From Galeruca laticollis (Eukaryota > Arthropoda > Insecta > Coleoptera > Chrysomelidae), in contig OY998175.1 in NCBI GenBank assembly GCA_963921935.1, forward strand, positions 308,349,484 through 308,413,483: a DNA stretch of 64,000 bases, read 5' to 3'. How positions within the stretch are numbered: position 1 is the first letter of the stretch; every line of letters begins with the position of its first letter. The translations under genes and the position numbers were made by a program. The notes under the pieces were generated by a model. That model was not told the origin of the DNA. It made no database searches and saw nothing but the letters and a program-made list of their open reading frames with translations. Below are positions 22,021-34,059 of this stretch, in pieces.

Positions 22021-23360
22021 AGAAGAGAAATAGTCTAAGAAGCACATACGTAGAAATTAAAACCTACAGTTCGTCCATTCTATAATAGTTTTATCAAAAT
22101 TACCCATTAAATTTATCCGAAAATTATTTTTCAAATTAACGACATAAATTTTCCATTTAATTTGAACAAAATGTTGTTAAGATATAAAATTATAGTCGAA
22201 ATTGGACCAAAACCCACACTTTAATAACTTTGAAACATACAATTTTACTTGAATAGGCAATATATTTTCAAGGTCGGTGTATTAACTATGTGGTCGTTCG
22301 TGAAATATCTGACTCGAAGATAAGTTTATAGCATAATAAAAACGTAAACTAGAAACATTTTTAATTATTTCGCATATAGACCTAGATATGTTATTTTTTC
22401 CAATATTTCGTGATTTACGTGGTATTTTGTAACGAAAATGGACACGTACGTGGTTTTGTTATAATAAAATTTCAATACCAATGACATTTTGAATGTACTC
22501 AAAAATAGTCCAAATGTCAATATATTGACTGAAATTGTAGATAATAACTAGGACAATCAATTTATAGATATTAATGTACTACTACTAACTACAAATAGAT
22601 TCAGACGAACCTCGGCCGAGCAAGCTCGAGCCAAGGTTCCGGCACTGAAGCCACTGGCGGACCTATTGTTAGGGTTGCCAACCGCCCTGCATTTCGGTGG
22701 ACATCCACCATTTGGGGTCTACTGTCCACCGTCCTGTAGTAACTTATTGCAGAACGTCTATTGTACTTAATTTCACTGTTCCAAATAATAACTCCAATTT
22801 ATTATATTTTATCGTCACATTGGCAACGTCGCTCATTTACGCTCGCCTGCCGACCGCTTCGTGTCGTGTTCTTATTATATAAGATTTTGGTTTTCAAACT
22901 TCAAACTTTGAGCGTAGTCAGTAGTTACTGCCACACCACTGCAAGCGCTCAAATCAGCCTGAACGAAAACGAGCTTTTGTCAAATCACATATTTTTCTCA
23001 TATTCTTGAGTGTTATGTGGTTACTGCATCGCGTCGTTTGAGACCGCTGGATCGGCATCATATTAATCTTTCTAAAATATTTCTATTACATACACAACGC
23101 TATTCGCTCAGATTAAAGGTAGAAATCTATTATATTATCTTGCGCAAATTAAAAATATGTGCTTTTAATTTTAGAATAAAACACAAAATCATGGCTTCCA
23201 CATCAAATTCGGAAACTCCCCCCCCCCCCCCCCCAAGAAAATAAGGAGATTATGTCATTACCGAAAAGAATGGGATTAGGAATATCCACGGCTACTTGAG
23301 GAAACTACTATTACTGGCGGTGGCGGTTTGTCAAAAGCATATTGTAAAATTTGCCTGAAG
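22021..23360. other. Non-coding stretch with a 17-C run
   Basis: No supported gene. A homopolymer of 17 C occurs at 23218-23234. Short open frames here have no recognisable motif. Confidence 0.4.
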
Positions 23361-23375
23361 CAGAGTTGGAAAGAT

Positions 23376-24610
23376 TCAGTCCGTCCCCGACGATTTAAAG
23401 GGTCTAAACGTACGAATTGGCCAAGTACTCCATTCATAGGTATCTAATTCCTTTGCTACATGGTCGTTGTGTTCCCACACATCCCATGCCAGGAACCTCC
23501 TATCCGACTCTGTCTTCCTAGCCCTATGAAATAGGCGCCGGGTTTGTTTCCGCAGCGAATTCAGAGAGTTGTTCCACCATTTGTGGCCCTTACCCTCTTT
23601 ACTCGTTTTCTCTGCGCAGTTCTCTTCATATGACGAGACAATAATCGAGCCCACCTCCGCTACGGCCCAATTAATCTCATTATTACTGAGACTCCCAAGG
23701 AATCCGTCGAGCCTCCCCATGAGGTCCAGTTTATCCCGTTCTCAGTTGATGGTCCTAGAAACCCTATACTTTACTGATTGTTCTTCAACAACAGCATTGT
23801 AACTGTGATCCAACAATGACGGGTCATCATTAACATACCAGTATTTTATCATAGTCGCCATGGTACTTGACGCAAGCGTCACATCCAGGACTACAGTCCG
23901 AATCCTATTCCGGAAAGTCCACGGTTGAGTAGCTGAAGATCAGTGGTGCCCAGGTAGTCAAGCAAGACGCCCGTGCTACCCCACATAGTGTGGTGCGCGT
24001 TGGCATCACAGCCGAGAACGAGAGGCAACTTCCCAACCGTGCTGTAGTCCAGCGCCTTGCGAAGCTTCTCAGTAGGCGGTAATTTTGGTGAATCGCCCCG
24101 CACTGTTCCCGCCCGAGAAATACACCCTCACCGTTACTAGATCCCTGAAACAGAGTTCCCTTATCAGTATTGCATTTACACAATTATGTGTCTAAATGCA
24201 TACTCTCGGGCTAGGTTCACCTACAGCATAGAAAATACTACGCCCGGGTGTACACCCACTCGCACATGACCTCTATACACCCATGGCTCTTGTATGAGGC
24301 ATATGCTTGTCTGCAGTCTTGCCATCCGTTGTGCGACTACTCCCGCAGCTGCCCGGCAATGCTGCGGGTTTATCTGGGTAAATTTAAGGCCACTGCAAAC
24401 AGATATCAAAAGTCTGATGGGGTATAATCAACCGACCTAGAATCGAGCTCCAATACGATGCTTTGCCTCATAGAAGCAGCATGCCATGGGGAGGCACGAA
24501 CTACCCACCCCTCAATCCTGATAACCGGGTTGCGAGTCCGGATTCTCCTGAGAACCTCTTGGGGAGACGACTCGATCGGCGCTGGTATCCATACCATCGC
24601 CCTCTTTAGA
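23376..24610 (-). pseudogene. Jockey/R1-type LINE: ORF1 tail, endonuclease, linker
   Basis: Going down the minus strand: 24597-24406 gives VVWIPAPIES-like VWIPAPIESSPQEVLRRI, the C-terminal part of a gag-like ORF1; 24409-24221 starts the endonuclease with LKFTQINPQHCRAA and LIQEPWVY; 24103-23891 has LPLVLGCDANAHHTMWGST, the catalytic DxNxH block of APE-type LINE endonucleases; 23720-23376 has HKWWNNSLNSLRKQTRRLF, the segment between endonuclease and RT. Frames shift at least three times and the RT is absent. Composition is visibly less AT-rich than the surroundings. Confidence 0.8.
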
Positions 24611-24919
24611 CGTAGGAGGGTCGACTGCTCAATGATGTTGATTTCGTTAAAGTTTTTATTCGAAAAATCAGAAAATGTTTACATAGAAAACAATATACGA
24701 GTATTTTACAAAATATAAAACCTGGTGACCATCTGTGAAATATTTTATTGTAAATTTAAAAAGAAATCAATAACCGAGTATGATTTTTTCACATTTTTAC
24801 CTCAACTTGTTAAAACTTCTTATAAACCCATCTCTTATCATGAATATTTATCCTCGCAGATTTTTATATTTTAAATTTGAATGATTTTTTTGAAAATATC
24901 GATAATAGAAAAAGATCAT

Positions 24920-25027
24920 TATTTACAATTAAGCGAGACGAGACCGAGACTTGAACGAGACTAATTTTTTTGGGAATTGACGAGACCGAGACGAGATTTT
25001 GTTACTCTCGTCTCGTGTGAAGCCCTA
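24920..25027 (-). repeat. hAT-type terminus with CTCGTCTCG subterminal array
   Basis: On the minus strand the segment begins TAGGGCTTCACACGAGACGA and is followed by repeated TCTCGT/CTCGGTCTCG units for about 100 bp. This is a hAT-like end abutting the Gypsy pol remnant. The opposite end is not seen. Confidence 0.5.
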
Positions 25028-25960
25028 CTTGGCACCATGGCGCCAGACTTGTTCATATCCTCAGGTGCGCGAGGATATGCGCGAACTGCTCCTTGCTCCT
25101 CAGCTACTGTCGTTCTCAGGATAACTAGCTGTCTCCTCATCTCGGAACCATTGTCGTTCTCAAGGATTCTTTTCAACAGGCCTTCTTCCCAATATGGCTT
25201 AAGTGTCGGTGATAATCTCGACACTTCTTACCAGGTAGGTCGCCGATTCTCTTCCTTCCATTGCCGAATCATTTTTAGATGAGGATCATTATCCTGATTT
25301 TCTCTGATTCTAGTGGGTGACCATTCTTCGTTGACTACTGTAGTTCTTGAAATGGCAGATTCCGCCTTGTTGCAGTGCGAACAGTCTGTTGGACAGGGAG
25401 TCGGCATTTCTGTGACTCACATCAGCTCGTTTTTCGCCCCTGTCTAATTTCCCATGTGATTGGAGTCCTGGGGCGCTTAGACAGACATTTTTCCATCGAA
25501 CGTTGGGGCTTTGACTCTGGTAAAACTGCCAATGTCTTCTAACTTAGGGTGTCTTTCGGGCTTGCAAGGTTTTGTTTGCTCGGTTTTCTTTTCTTCCTCT
25601 GGCGTGCCTCGTGTTCTTGAATCGCCAATCTTTCTCTCTAACTCCTTGATTTTCTTCTCTATCGTTGTTATCTTATTCTCAATTTTCTCGTCCATCGTTG
25701 TCATCTTATTTTCTAGATTCGATTTTAGAGACGAAATTTTATTTTCAACATCAGTAGCAACGTCATTTTTAAACGATAAAATGTCGGCAGAAATGTCGTT
25801 CTTCATAGTGGAAATCTCCTCGTCCATGTTAGCAGAAACCTTGTCCATGTTATTAGAAATATCCTTCATAGCAGAAATTTTCTCGTCCATATTAGCAGAG
25901 ATGTCGTTCTTCATATTAGAAATATCGTTCTTCATATCAGAAATTGACGAAATTAAGGTA
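25028..25960 (-). pseudogene. Gypsy retrotransposon remnant: gag joined to pol tail
   Basis: The gag start is ATG 25935; residues 1-110 are a heptad-like, repetitive MKNDIS/NMDE coiled-coil region, followed by a KPERHPKLED segment and VKAPTFDGKMS, the usual N-terminal gag motif of one Gypsy group. From about 25470 the text is instead the RNase H to integrase junction (HRNADSLSNRL; then, frame-shifted, CSHCNKAE, NEEWSPTRIRENQ and SRLSPTLKPYWEE). RT, most of RNase H and the integrase core are missing, so there is an internal deletion of several kb. A stop lies in RPTW*E. Confidence 0.75.
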
Positions 25961-26702
25961 GTAGCCTAGTCATTGAATGAAAACGTTTCTGGATCCAAGC
26001 CGTCACTTTCCAGTGCAATTTTTAGTCTTTCTTACCGGACGTTTCCAACTCGCGATTTTCCAATTCTGCTCTTAGTTTCGTGACTTTATATATTATAATT
26101 GTTTTCAATCGGCCCTGTAATTTTTTAAAGAATTTTCGCTTATGTCCTTTAGTGTTTAGTAGTTACCATTGTTGCTGTAATGGTTTTCACGTGTTCTTTA
26201 TGGCCTTTAGTGTTAATTAGTTTTCATTGTTTTTTATTGCATAATATAGCTATGTTGTTATTGCACGAAACTAATATTCAACTTCTTTCCTATCAATGTT
26301 AATAGGACCATCACAATAAAAATCTTCAAACATTCTTTAAAACATCACAGGGCCGTATTGAAAACAATAATAATTAAATTAGGAGATTGATGATTACTGT
26401 TTAGGTACAAGGCAAATACTCTTACCAAACCTGGTATATGTTATGGTAACAACAATAGAATAAGTGATTTCTGAAGTTAAGAAATCCGCATTTAAAAAAA
26501 TTTAGTTGGAATCCGAAACATCTGATGGATATGTTAATGAAGACAAAAAAATTACAATGAAGAAGTGTCAATTGTTTTTTGATATATTTTTAAATTCTAA
26601 AGAACGCGTAAAATTAAGTGTTGAAATTTGAACACTATATAACTTGGACTTTTGTCTTAGAGATCAGGTATTTTTGTTAAATTTTATATTTTTATATAAA
26701 AG

Positions 26703-26822
26703 ATATTATTAGTGTTTTTAAATGAAACTCAAGGTCTCTAGTTAATTCCACAATATAATACAAGTTATTGAAAATTCTAAAAAATTGACAATTATTTCGA
26801 TAAATCAATATCATCGTCCGAT
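26703..26822 (-). mobile_element. Penelope 3' fragment D
   Basis: This about 120-bp segment matches the 3' end of the other Penelope copies and is joined directly to the truncated pogo-like transposase. Its hammerhead core is mutated: CTGACGA reads CGGACGA and GAAAC reads GAAAT, so it should be inactive. Confidence 0.75.
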
Positions 26823-27398
26823 GGACAACAGTGTGGGATGTCTCATCAGCATTGAAAATACGATCTGCGGAAATAGCGTTTTCCTTTATTATTTTTTCGT
26901 AAACGTGAAAAAATTTATAAACAACAGTTTTGTTGAATCCTGCAGCTCGTGCTAATGACGTTGCTTCAGGGAGACGCAGACTTATGTTTGGACGTCGTTT
27001 CATGAAGCCTGCGTACCATTCTTTACCAGCTGATTTTTTTCGTCATTAAATCTCTTTTTAATATCATTCTTCTCGGCTATTTCGTACGCTAGTTTCATCA
27101 GCCTTTCACGTGTTAGTCCATAAAACATCCGCTCCAACTGAAGAATGTGATTAACAAGATCTTTTTCCACTGCCGGAGGTAAATCTGATTGCCTTCCGAT
27201 GATATAACTGCTTCCAGTGGAATATTTATTTCTGTTCCCCAATCTTCTTTTTAACGTTGTTTTTGGAATTGAAAATGCTTTTGCAGCTTCATTTATACCT
27301 AGTTGTTTTAAATTAACAGCTTTCATTGCAGCATCCATATTTTCTGGTTTCCATTTATCATAAACTCCTTTACTTTTTCTCTCAGATCTCGTCGACAT
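26823..27398 (-). pseudogene. pogo-like (Tc1/mariner) transposase, N-terminal half
   Basis: ATG at 27398 follows an acceptor-like TTTTTTAAG. The protein has an HTH_psq domain (INEAAKAFSIPKTTLKRRL), then a CENP-B-type HTH region (LPPAVEKDLVNHILQLERM, AGFMKRRPNISLRLPEATS, ARAAGFNKTVV) and the first catalytic Asp in RIFNADET. A single-base shift near 27005-27020 separates the two frames. The gene is cut right after the DET motif by a Penelope fragment. Confidence 0.85.
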
Positions 27399-27429
27399 CC
27401 TTAAAAAATAAAAATAAATATTTTGTAAT

Positions 27430-27860
27430 TGAATACGTGTAATTCGGACCAGGACCAAATTACACAACAGAGATTGGACCAATTTACACGATAGTAATAT
27501 TTTCGTCATATTTGTTTTTCTAAGTAAGCTAATTAACTTATCCACTTTTTGATCATAGTATGGCTTTCGTAAATATGTACGAATCAACTTAATATCATTG
27601 ATATTTTAAAATATATACTCCCTTCGTAGAAATTCAGACACAAAAATAACCTAACCTTACAACACAACACGTGCTACAAATGAACTTACTGGAAATCTGT
27701 GAGTAACTAACTGATTCGATTGACATAGGTTCCTGAGTGCACCTCGGTTGGGGAAGGTTTGTAACGAATTAGTGAGATGTCGCTACATACTCCGTTTTTA
27801 GAATTATCGAATTGGACCGTTTTACACAATGGTCCAAATTACACGGACTTCCCCTAAGCC
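27430..27860. repeat. Subterminal GGACCAAATTACAC motifs of the pogo-like element
   Basis: Four variants of the motif GGACCAATTTACAC occur upstream of the transposase start: near 27447, 27477, 27814 and 27830. The outermost precedes CGGACTTCCCCT. Probable transposase binding sites or TIR-related repeats of the pogo-like element. The opposite end is lost. Confidence 0.45.
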
Positions 27861-27869
27861 ATTACATGA

Positions 27870-29218
27870 TGGTGTGATTTGGACAATTTGTAGTCACCAA
27901 TTTTAACACCAAAATCTGATCCCCAAAAGAAAGCCTAGAAAATTCAATTCTGATAATATGAAATCTCAAATCATCATCAATAAAATATTTTAAAGTTCGT
28001 AATACTTTTATTTCCAACCTAATTTAGTTTCTGTTCACATTATTGTTCGGCTACTGGTATATGACTGTTCAGTCGGTTTGGTCCGAACTTTATTACTCGC
28101 CCATTCGTCTTTCCTTTTGTAAGGAATGAGCAAAAGCGAGACAGGCCTCTTTCGAATCGCAATTCCTGTAGACGTTGCCACTATTTGAAGAACGTTCATA
28201 AACATTATAAATAGAAGTACAACGTTTATTTAATAAAAATAACCTCTTTCTATGTGATTCATAAATCGTAGTATTACATACATAACTAAATTTTGAACAA
28301 TTCAAGAATACATGTTGAAATTATTAGTTCCTGAATGTTTTAAAGTATTTCCGGATTATTCACAAAGATAAAGAAACTTTAGAATTAAATACGACTACAT
28401 AGATATGCGCTACTTGTTTTTTGTTTCTATAAAGTGGGGGGGGGCAGGTCAATAGGGGTTCAGCAGTGATGCCTTTCCTCATGTTGGTAGTAGTTCCATT
28501 AAACTACCTTCCGACATTCTAAAATAATAAAAAAACTATGCATTTCCGTATAATACTGCCCAACGGATATCCTTTCTGAGGTTATTGAATGCATCCGACT
28601 CCATAGTACCTATGCTGTGAATTTTTCTAAGATTTTTTTGTAAATTCAAAAAAACTGTTTATGTAAAATGTATGGTACCGCACTAAAAGTTAATAACAAA
28701 TGGATGAAATTAAATAACCCATTCAGACGAACGTCTTTGGCCCGTCTGGTCGAGCCCTAAATGTTCTGCATAAATCAGAATTTATTTATTACCCACTCCA
28801 GTCAATATTAATATTATTATTTGGATCTCGTAGAGGTTAGTCTTTAAAATCTTAAAAATAAGTAACTTTATTGTTTTATTTTGTATTTCTGTTATGTTTT
28901 TATGGAATGATCCTATCAATTAAATGAAACATAACCTTAGTTCAAAATAATTTGAATACATTTATACTTATGATATTTTTTCTAATTAAACGATTTCCGT
29001 ATTGGTAATTATGTTAATTTTTTGTTGATGATTAGTTTGATCGGAAGCCAAAGTAAGTAATAAATTTATGTACTAAAAAATTAGCATCACGTTTTTTACT
29101 TAATTTTAATTTGTTTATACGCATATATTTTTGGTAATTTATTTAACATCATAAAAATATTCGTCCATCATATTATAACTGTTATTTTTTTCCACGTGTC
29201 TGACAATGAAAGCTAATT

Positions 29219-29258
<40 letters not shown>

Positions 29259-29850
29259 CCTGTTGAGTTCGAAACTCACCATAAGAATGACGGGTTAGCA
29301 AGTCATTTTTTATAAACTAAATTTTTACTGCTGTATAACATTTTAAGAGTTTTCAACGAGCTTAGAGAATCTGATATGTTTAAATACTCATGTTCTGTCC
29401 TCTTTTGAATATGTATAAGGGCTTTAAGCATTGCAAATAACTCTGGAGAAAATACAGATTGATGATAGTTTGGGCAATTGATATGTTCGATTATTGTTGA
29501 ATAAACAATTAGTGAAAGAAGTATAACCAAAGAACGTTTGGTGTACCGCTGCCAAATATAGAAAATATAGTGCTTGATTTTTTTTGAAAATTAGGGAATT
29601 GAATTGTAAAGTAATCAATTTTACGAAAATACAAACTAATTATTATAATATTTCCAAAACACGAGAACCTTTTATCATTAATGGAAAAAGCACAAAAACC
29701 CAACACCCGATAAAAGTAATTCCAATATATAAACAACAAATAGTCAGGGAGCTTATGCCAAGAATTTAAATACACTATATGGAGTATTGAAATATTGAGT
29801 GGACTTTTATAATTCTACTTCTTTACATGAATAAATAAATGTTTAGTAAG
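27870..29850. other. Non-coding AT-rich stretch
   Basis: Nothing coding is supported. It contains a G run at about 28436-28445, a (TA)n microsatellite, and GAGTTCGAAACTC at about 29264, a palindrome resembling a Pol III B box. Confidence 0.4.
29221..29255. repeat. (TA)n microsatellite
   Basis: An uninterrupted run of about 35 bp of TA dinucleotides. Confidence 0.95.
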
Positions 29851-29852
29851 AT

Positions 29853-30416
29853 ATGAATCAAATAGAAGATGTACCAGAGGACCAACTACTATTAAAGGCC
29901 AACCAGATATAAACAGAGGAAATAAATAAATAACTAAAAATTGAAATTAATAATATTGCCCAACCATTATTTTCTGAACTTAAAGAAATATCTCCGCTTA
30001 AAGAGGAAAATAGAAAACTAGAGAAAAATATAAAAAGATATAACATTATCCTTTTTGGAATAAACACTGATGAAAATGAAGATATATTAGAAAAAACTGT
30101 GAATATCCTTAGTGATAATTTAGAGAGTAATATAAGAAAAGAACATTTAAACAATCTGTATAAACTAGGTAGGGGCCGAAACACTCCAATTTTGGTAGAA
30201 TTGCCAAAAGTAAAATTATTCAAAAATACAGAGAAACTAAAGCAACTCAAAGATAAAGGATTATTTATCTCCGATGATTTTTCTAAGGAGGATAGAGAAG
30301 ACATCAAAATTCTAAGAACTCATCTAAAAGATGTTCGTAACAGAGAGTACGATGCTAAAATAAGAGGACTACAGCTTATAATAAATGGAAAGTCTTCTAC
30401 TATGAAGGAATTTTAA
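29853..30416 (+). pseudogene. LINE ORF1 with two in-frame stops
   Basis: ATG at 29853 opens a frame that runs to 30416 with two early TAA codons. It encodes a coiled-coil-like N-terminus (ELKEISPLKEENRKLEKN), then RYNIILFGI, LYKLGRGRNTPILVELP, DDFSKEDRED and YDAKIRGLQLIINGK. This order is the RRM-like ORF1 (nucleic-acid chaperone) of L1/CR1-type LINEs. ORF2 does not follow; a Gypsy remnant on the other strand begins 150 bp later. Confidence 0.7.
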
Positions 30417-30569
30417 GGGAAAAAGAAATTTGAAAACAAGAGAATAAGAAAGTGATAGTGAAGAAGAAGATGATAGTGAAACTAAACAAGTGACAAACGA
30501 AAACAGGATAAGATAGGCCCAATAAATATAGGAAGCAAGATGCAAAAATAAGAGGATAATAAAATAAAA

Positions 30570-31170
30570 AAATTGCTTTTTTATTGGCAGGTGATGACAT
30601 ACGTACAATTGTCTCAGTTTTGGCTGAATATGGAGAAACTCCAGTTGAACTGATAAAGTGTCCCAAGAATTTTAATTGAGTTTGAAAAAATTTTCAGTTT
30701 TCCAAGTTAAGGGTACGACCATTGGCTTTAATTTTTGACAGGAACGTGTCAAGGTTTTTGTTGTGTCCATATTTGTCTTTCCCAAAGACTAGGATAGCAT
30801 CAAAATAAGAAATGACACCAGGAATACCTTCTAGTTTTTGTTGACGAAGGTATCTGTACCTTTCGAAAGGAGTCATAATTGTACATAGAAGAAAACTCTC
30901 ATAGTCTAATGGGTTTTGCAAGAAGGCAGATGATGCATCCATCTATCAATATAAAATAGTTTGCGCCAAATAACTGTGGAAATAAAAATTGAGGTGTTTG
31001 TGTTTGGAAAAATTCACGTATAACAAACTTGTTTAGGTTTCTTGGGTCCATACACAAACTTATAGAACCAGAAAGTTTGGGAACAACCACAATTGGGCTT
31101 ATCCAGTCTGAAGGTTCATCCACCGGTATCAAGACTTTATTTTTTAAAAGCCTATCCAACTCTTTAACCT
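30570..31170 (-). pseudogene. Gypsy reverse transcriptase fragment
   Basis: The minus strand reads MDRLLKNKVLIPVDEPSDW, ISPIVVVPKLSGSISLCMD, then a shifted MDASSAFLQNPLDYESFL, SYFDAILVFGKD and LGHFISSTGVSPYSAKTETI. These are the RT blocks of Gypsy pol in order, but the part between motifs A and C is shortened. The catalytic YxDD motif is YFDA, losing one of the two metal-binding Asp residues. Part of the element extending to 34.06 kb. Confidence 0.8.
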
Positions 31171-31394
31171 TTATATTGTCGATTTATTTTACCTATACCT
31201 GAGAGAACACTTTTGTCTATCATAAATAAATTTGTACCTATATCCCTATCTAGAACGCTACTATTGCCCGAGTTTTTGGGATTACATGCATTTGGGCTTA
31301 TTATGTTATCAAAAACTGAGTCAGATATTTGATGGTTTTGGATTAAATTAAGAGCTAAAATTGATTTAAGCAGAACATCATTTAATCCATAAAA

Positions 31395-31960
31395 CTACGA
31401 AGTTTTTGTTGTATTTTTAAAACAAGGCAATCTTATTTGACCATTTACAGTTATGTTATGCCCAGAATAAGAAGACCGTTTTGAAGAAACTGGTAAAAGT
31501 TGATATATACTTATTTTAAAGTCTTTTTGATTTAAAATATTAACAGAACTACCTGTATCGGTTTTCAAATCAATAAACAAATTATCAATTTGATTTCTTT
31601 CAAACCATTCCATTGAGTGCGCTGTATCTTCTGTAACAGTCCATGTAAACTGGAAATCATCATCTCCATTGTCTTTAAAGTCAGTATCGGCATCCGGCTT
31701 TTGATCATCAAAGTGGGATCACACGTGTAAACATCCAAATTTTGTTCAATATTATAAACTTGTTGACAAAACTTACGATATGCCCAGGTTGATCACAGGC
31801 AGAACAAAAGCATCTAAAGGCTGGACATCTATTTTTGAGGTGACTTAAACAGCAGTTACCACATTTAAATGAGGTACTATTTGAAGGCTCAAAGTGCTGA
31901 TATGGCTCTCTACTTTTTGAAGCACTAGAATTTCCACAACACTTACTTGAAACTGTCATT
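31395..31960 (-). pseudogene. Gypsy protease and zinc-knuckle region
   Basis: 31959-31708 encodes FKCGNCCLSHLKNRCPAF followed by CSACDQPGH, a knuckle-type Cys/His segment of gag. 31613-31395 encodes LKTDTGSSVNILNQKDF, the DTGS active site of a retropepsin, and then TVNGQIRLP. Frames differ between the two parts. Orientation and order (gag knuckle, protease, RT) agree with the neighbouring pieces. Confidence 0.7.
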
Positions 31961-32139
31961 TTGGAAAACTGTCTTGATGTAATGTTCCAGAGTTTCGGTC
32001 AAAAACTTGAACATTTTTTGAAAACTGTTTTTTAATAGTTACTAGCTGTAGCCGAATCCAAATAATTGGTTCTACCTATTTCTTTTTGTGTGTTAACACT
32101 GGTTTCCATTGATTTGGAAATGTCTATAGCTTCCTACAT

Positions 32140-32377
32140 TTAAGTTTGCAAATTGCAATAATGTTTCCCAAGTTCTAGAACAATTCTGTCTCGAATAAGG
32201 ACATCCTTCTCTTTAAATTCACAAGTAACAGCCAGTTGTTTTAATGATATGACGAACTGATCTATAGATTCATTAAGCAACTGGCCACGTTTAAAAAAAT
32301 TTAAATGTTCAAAAACTAAATTCTTTAGGGTTGCAATATTTTTCAAATTTATCTAATACACACTCCAGCTTTTCTTA
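32140..32377 (-). pseudogene. Gypsy gag, second half
   Basis: This contains LECVLDKFEKYCNPK (shifted frame) and FKRGQLLNESIDQFVISLKQ, then CEFKEKDVLIRDRIVLELG, the retrotransposon gag core. It is the continuation of the N-terminal gag at 33860-34056, split by a LINE insertion. Confidence 0.75.
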
Positions 32378-32386
32378 ATCTTCTTC

Positions 32387-33850
32387 CGGTTTGTACTCCC
32401 TTCTTCTTCTTCATATATATAGGCACTTGTGCCTGTTCTATACAGATAAGTGCTGCAATATTATTTGGTATGTTGATTGCCAGCTGTCTCGCCATTTTAA
32501 AGGGCCTTCCTGGTGGTCTGGTGCTATATGGTTTTAGATCTCTTGCTGTTCGGGCTATCCTATCTGCGCTAATTCGTGTAACACGCTGGTTCCACTCCCG
32601 TCTTCTCTGTCTTTCCCATCGTACAACATCTTGTACCTTGCATAGTTCTCTTATCTAATTGTTTGGAATTCTATCATTCTATGTTTTGCCAGCGATTGAT
32701 CTTGAAGTTTCCATTTCTGTTCTTCTCCCTATTCTTTGTGTTTCCGCTGTGTCGGCTCTCGTTTCTATTGCATATGTCAATATTGGTCTAACACATGCTT
32801 TATATATACGAACTTTCCCATCCAGTTTTATGTATTGGTTTTTCCAAATAACATCCCTCAGACAACCTGATATGTAAGATGCCTTATTTGCTTGTTTTCG
32901 TACACTTTGTTTTATCTCTCCGTAGCTGGATATTTCTATACCCAGGTATTCGAACCTTGTAACATGCTCTATTATTTCATCGTCAATTACAATTTTGCAT
33001 CGTCTGGGTTGTCTTGCCGTTGCCATAGTTTTGGTCTTAGTGGTTGATATTATATTTTTCCGCCGATGTTCTGAAGGCATTTACCATACGTTGTAGGTTG
33101 TCCTCATTTTCTGATACCAGAATTGCATCGTCTGTAGAGCACAACATTTTTATTTGTTTTCCTGTAAGCCAGTATCCGTGTCCCACGTTTTTTACTTCTC
33201 CTATTATTTTATCCATCTCTAGATTGAATAGTAATGGGCTTAAACTATCTCCCTGTCGAATTCCTGATGTAATATTTACTTCCGATGTTAATTCATTCTC
33301 GACCTTAATTTTAGTTTTGTTGTTTGTGTTCACGTCTTTAATTATCTTTACCATTGTGTTGGATTGGTTTCCGGCTTTTAGTATTTTTAGCACATCTTCT
33401 AGTTTAACACGGTCAAAGGCCTTGGTCAGGTCTATAAAGCACATATGTACTGGATTATTATATTCAATTGCTTTCTCAACTATTTGTCTGACTATGAAAA
33501 TTGCATCTATTGTTGATCTGTTTTGTCGGAAGCCCTGTTGCTCTTCTGATATCGTATATTCTTTATTGATCTTATTGGCGAGTATGTTGTGTTTAGCAAG
33601 GTAATAGTTCGATAATTACTAAGGTTTTTCTTGTTTCCTTTTTTATATATTGGTATTGTAATGCTATTTTTCCATTGTTCTGGTACCTTCTTGCTGTCTA
33701 AGATTTTCTGAAAAAGTGTACTTATATTTTCCATTATCGTTTCTCCTCCGTATTTTAATAGCTCGTTCGGTATACCATCGGGTCCTGGGGCTTTTACATG
33801 CCATTTTTAAGTTCTTCCTTTGTTATTTCTATGTTTTGTTCATCCTCGAC
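32387..33850 (-). mobile_element. 5'-truncated LINE inserted in Gypsy gag
   Basis: It is flanked by the 9-bp repeat ATCTTCTTC (32378-32386 and 33851-33859). From the 5' end on the minus strand: EITKEELKN, VPEQWKNSITIPIYKKG, CFIDLTKAFDRV (motif A), GIRQGDSLSPLLFNL (motif B), CSTDDAILVSENE (motif C; usual YADD is STDD), then FEYLGIEISSYG and IYKACVRPILTYAIET. Several frame changes and stops occur. The endonuclease is missing. Removing it rejoins the gag reading. Confidence 0.82.
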
Positions 33851-33859
33851 ATCTTCTTC

Positions 33860-34056
33860 TTTGTCAAAGGTATTATATTTTGTATCCCTTCGTCACCCAA
33901 AGAATGTAGCAACAAGACTATTTTGAGTTCTTCAGACATATTGGATTTACCACTTGCTAGCAGAAATATTTCAAACTTCTGCTTCCATAATCGCAGTTTG
34001 TCAGCAAAATTACCTCCAATAAAGCTAAAGATATCTATTGGTTTGCACTCAGCCAT
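33860..34056 (-). pseudogene. Gypsy gag, N-terminal part
   Basis: ATG 34056 begins MAECKPIDIFSFIGGNFADK, then LRLWKQKFEIFLLASGKS and IVLLLHSLGDEGIQNI, a Gypsy gag matrix-like start. The frame then runs into the LINE insertion. No LTR could be recognised on either side. Confidence 0.7.
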
Positions 34057-34059
34057 TAT

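Noticed and set aside
26818..26850. Hammerhead in the Penelope fragment at 26.8 kb
   Set aside because: The essential core reads CGGACGA and GAAAT, so it is not a functional motif.
33044..33604. Plus-strand 186-codon ORF
   Set aside because: It is the antisense shadow of the LINE RT, whose motifs A, B and C lie on the minus strand.
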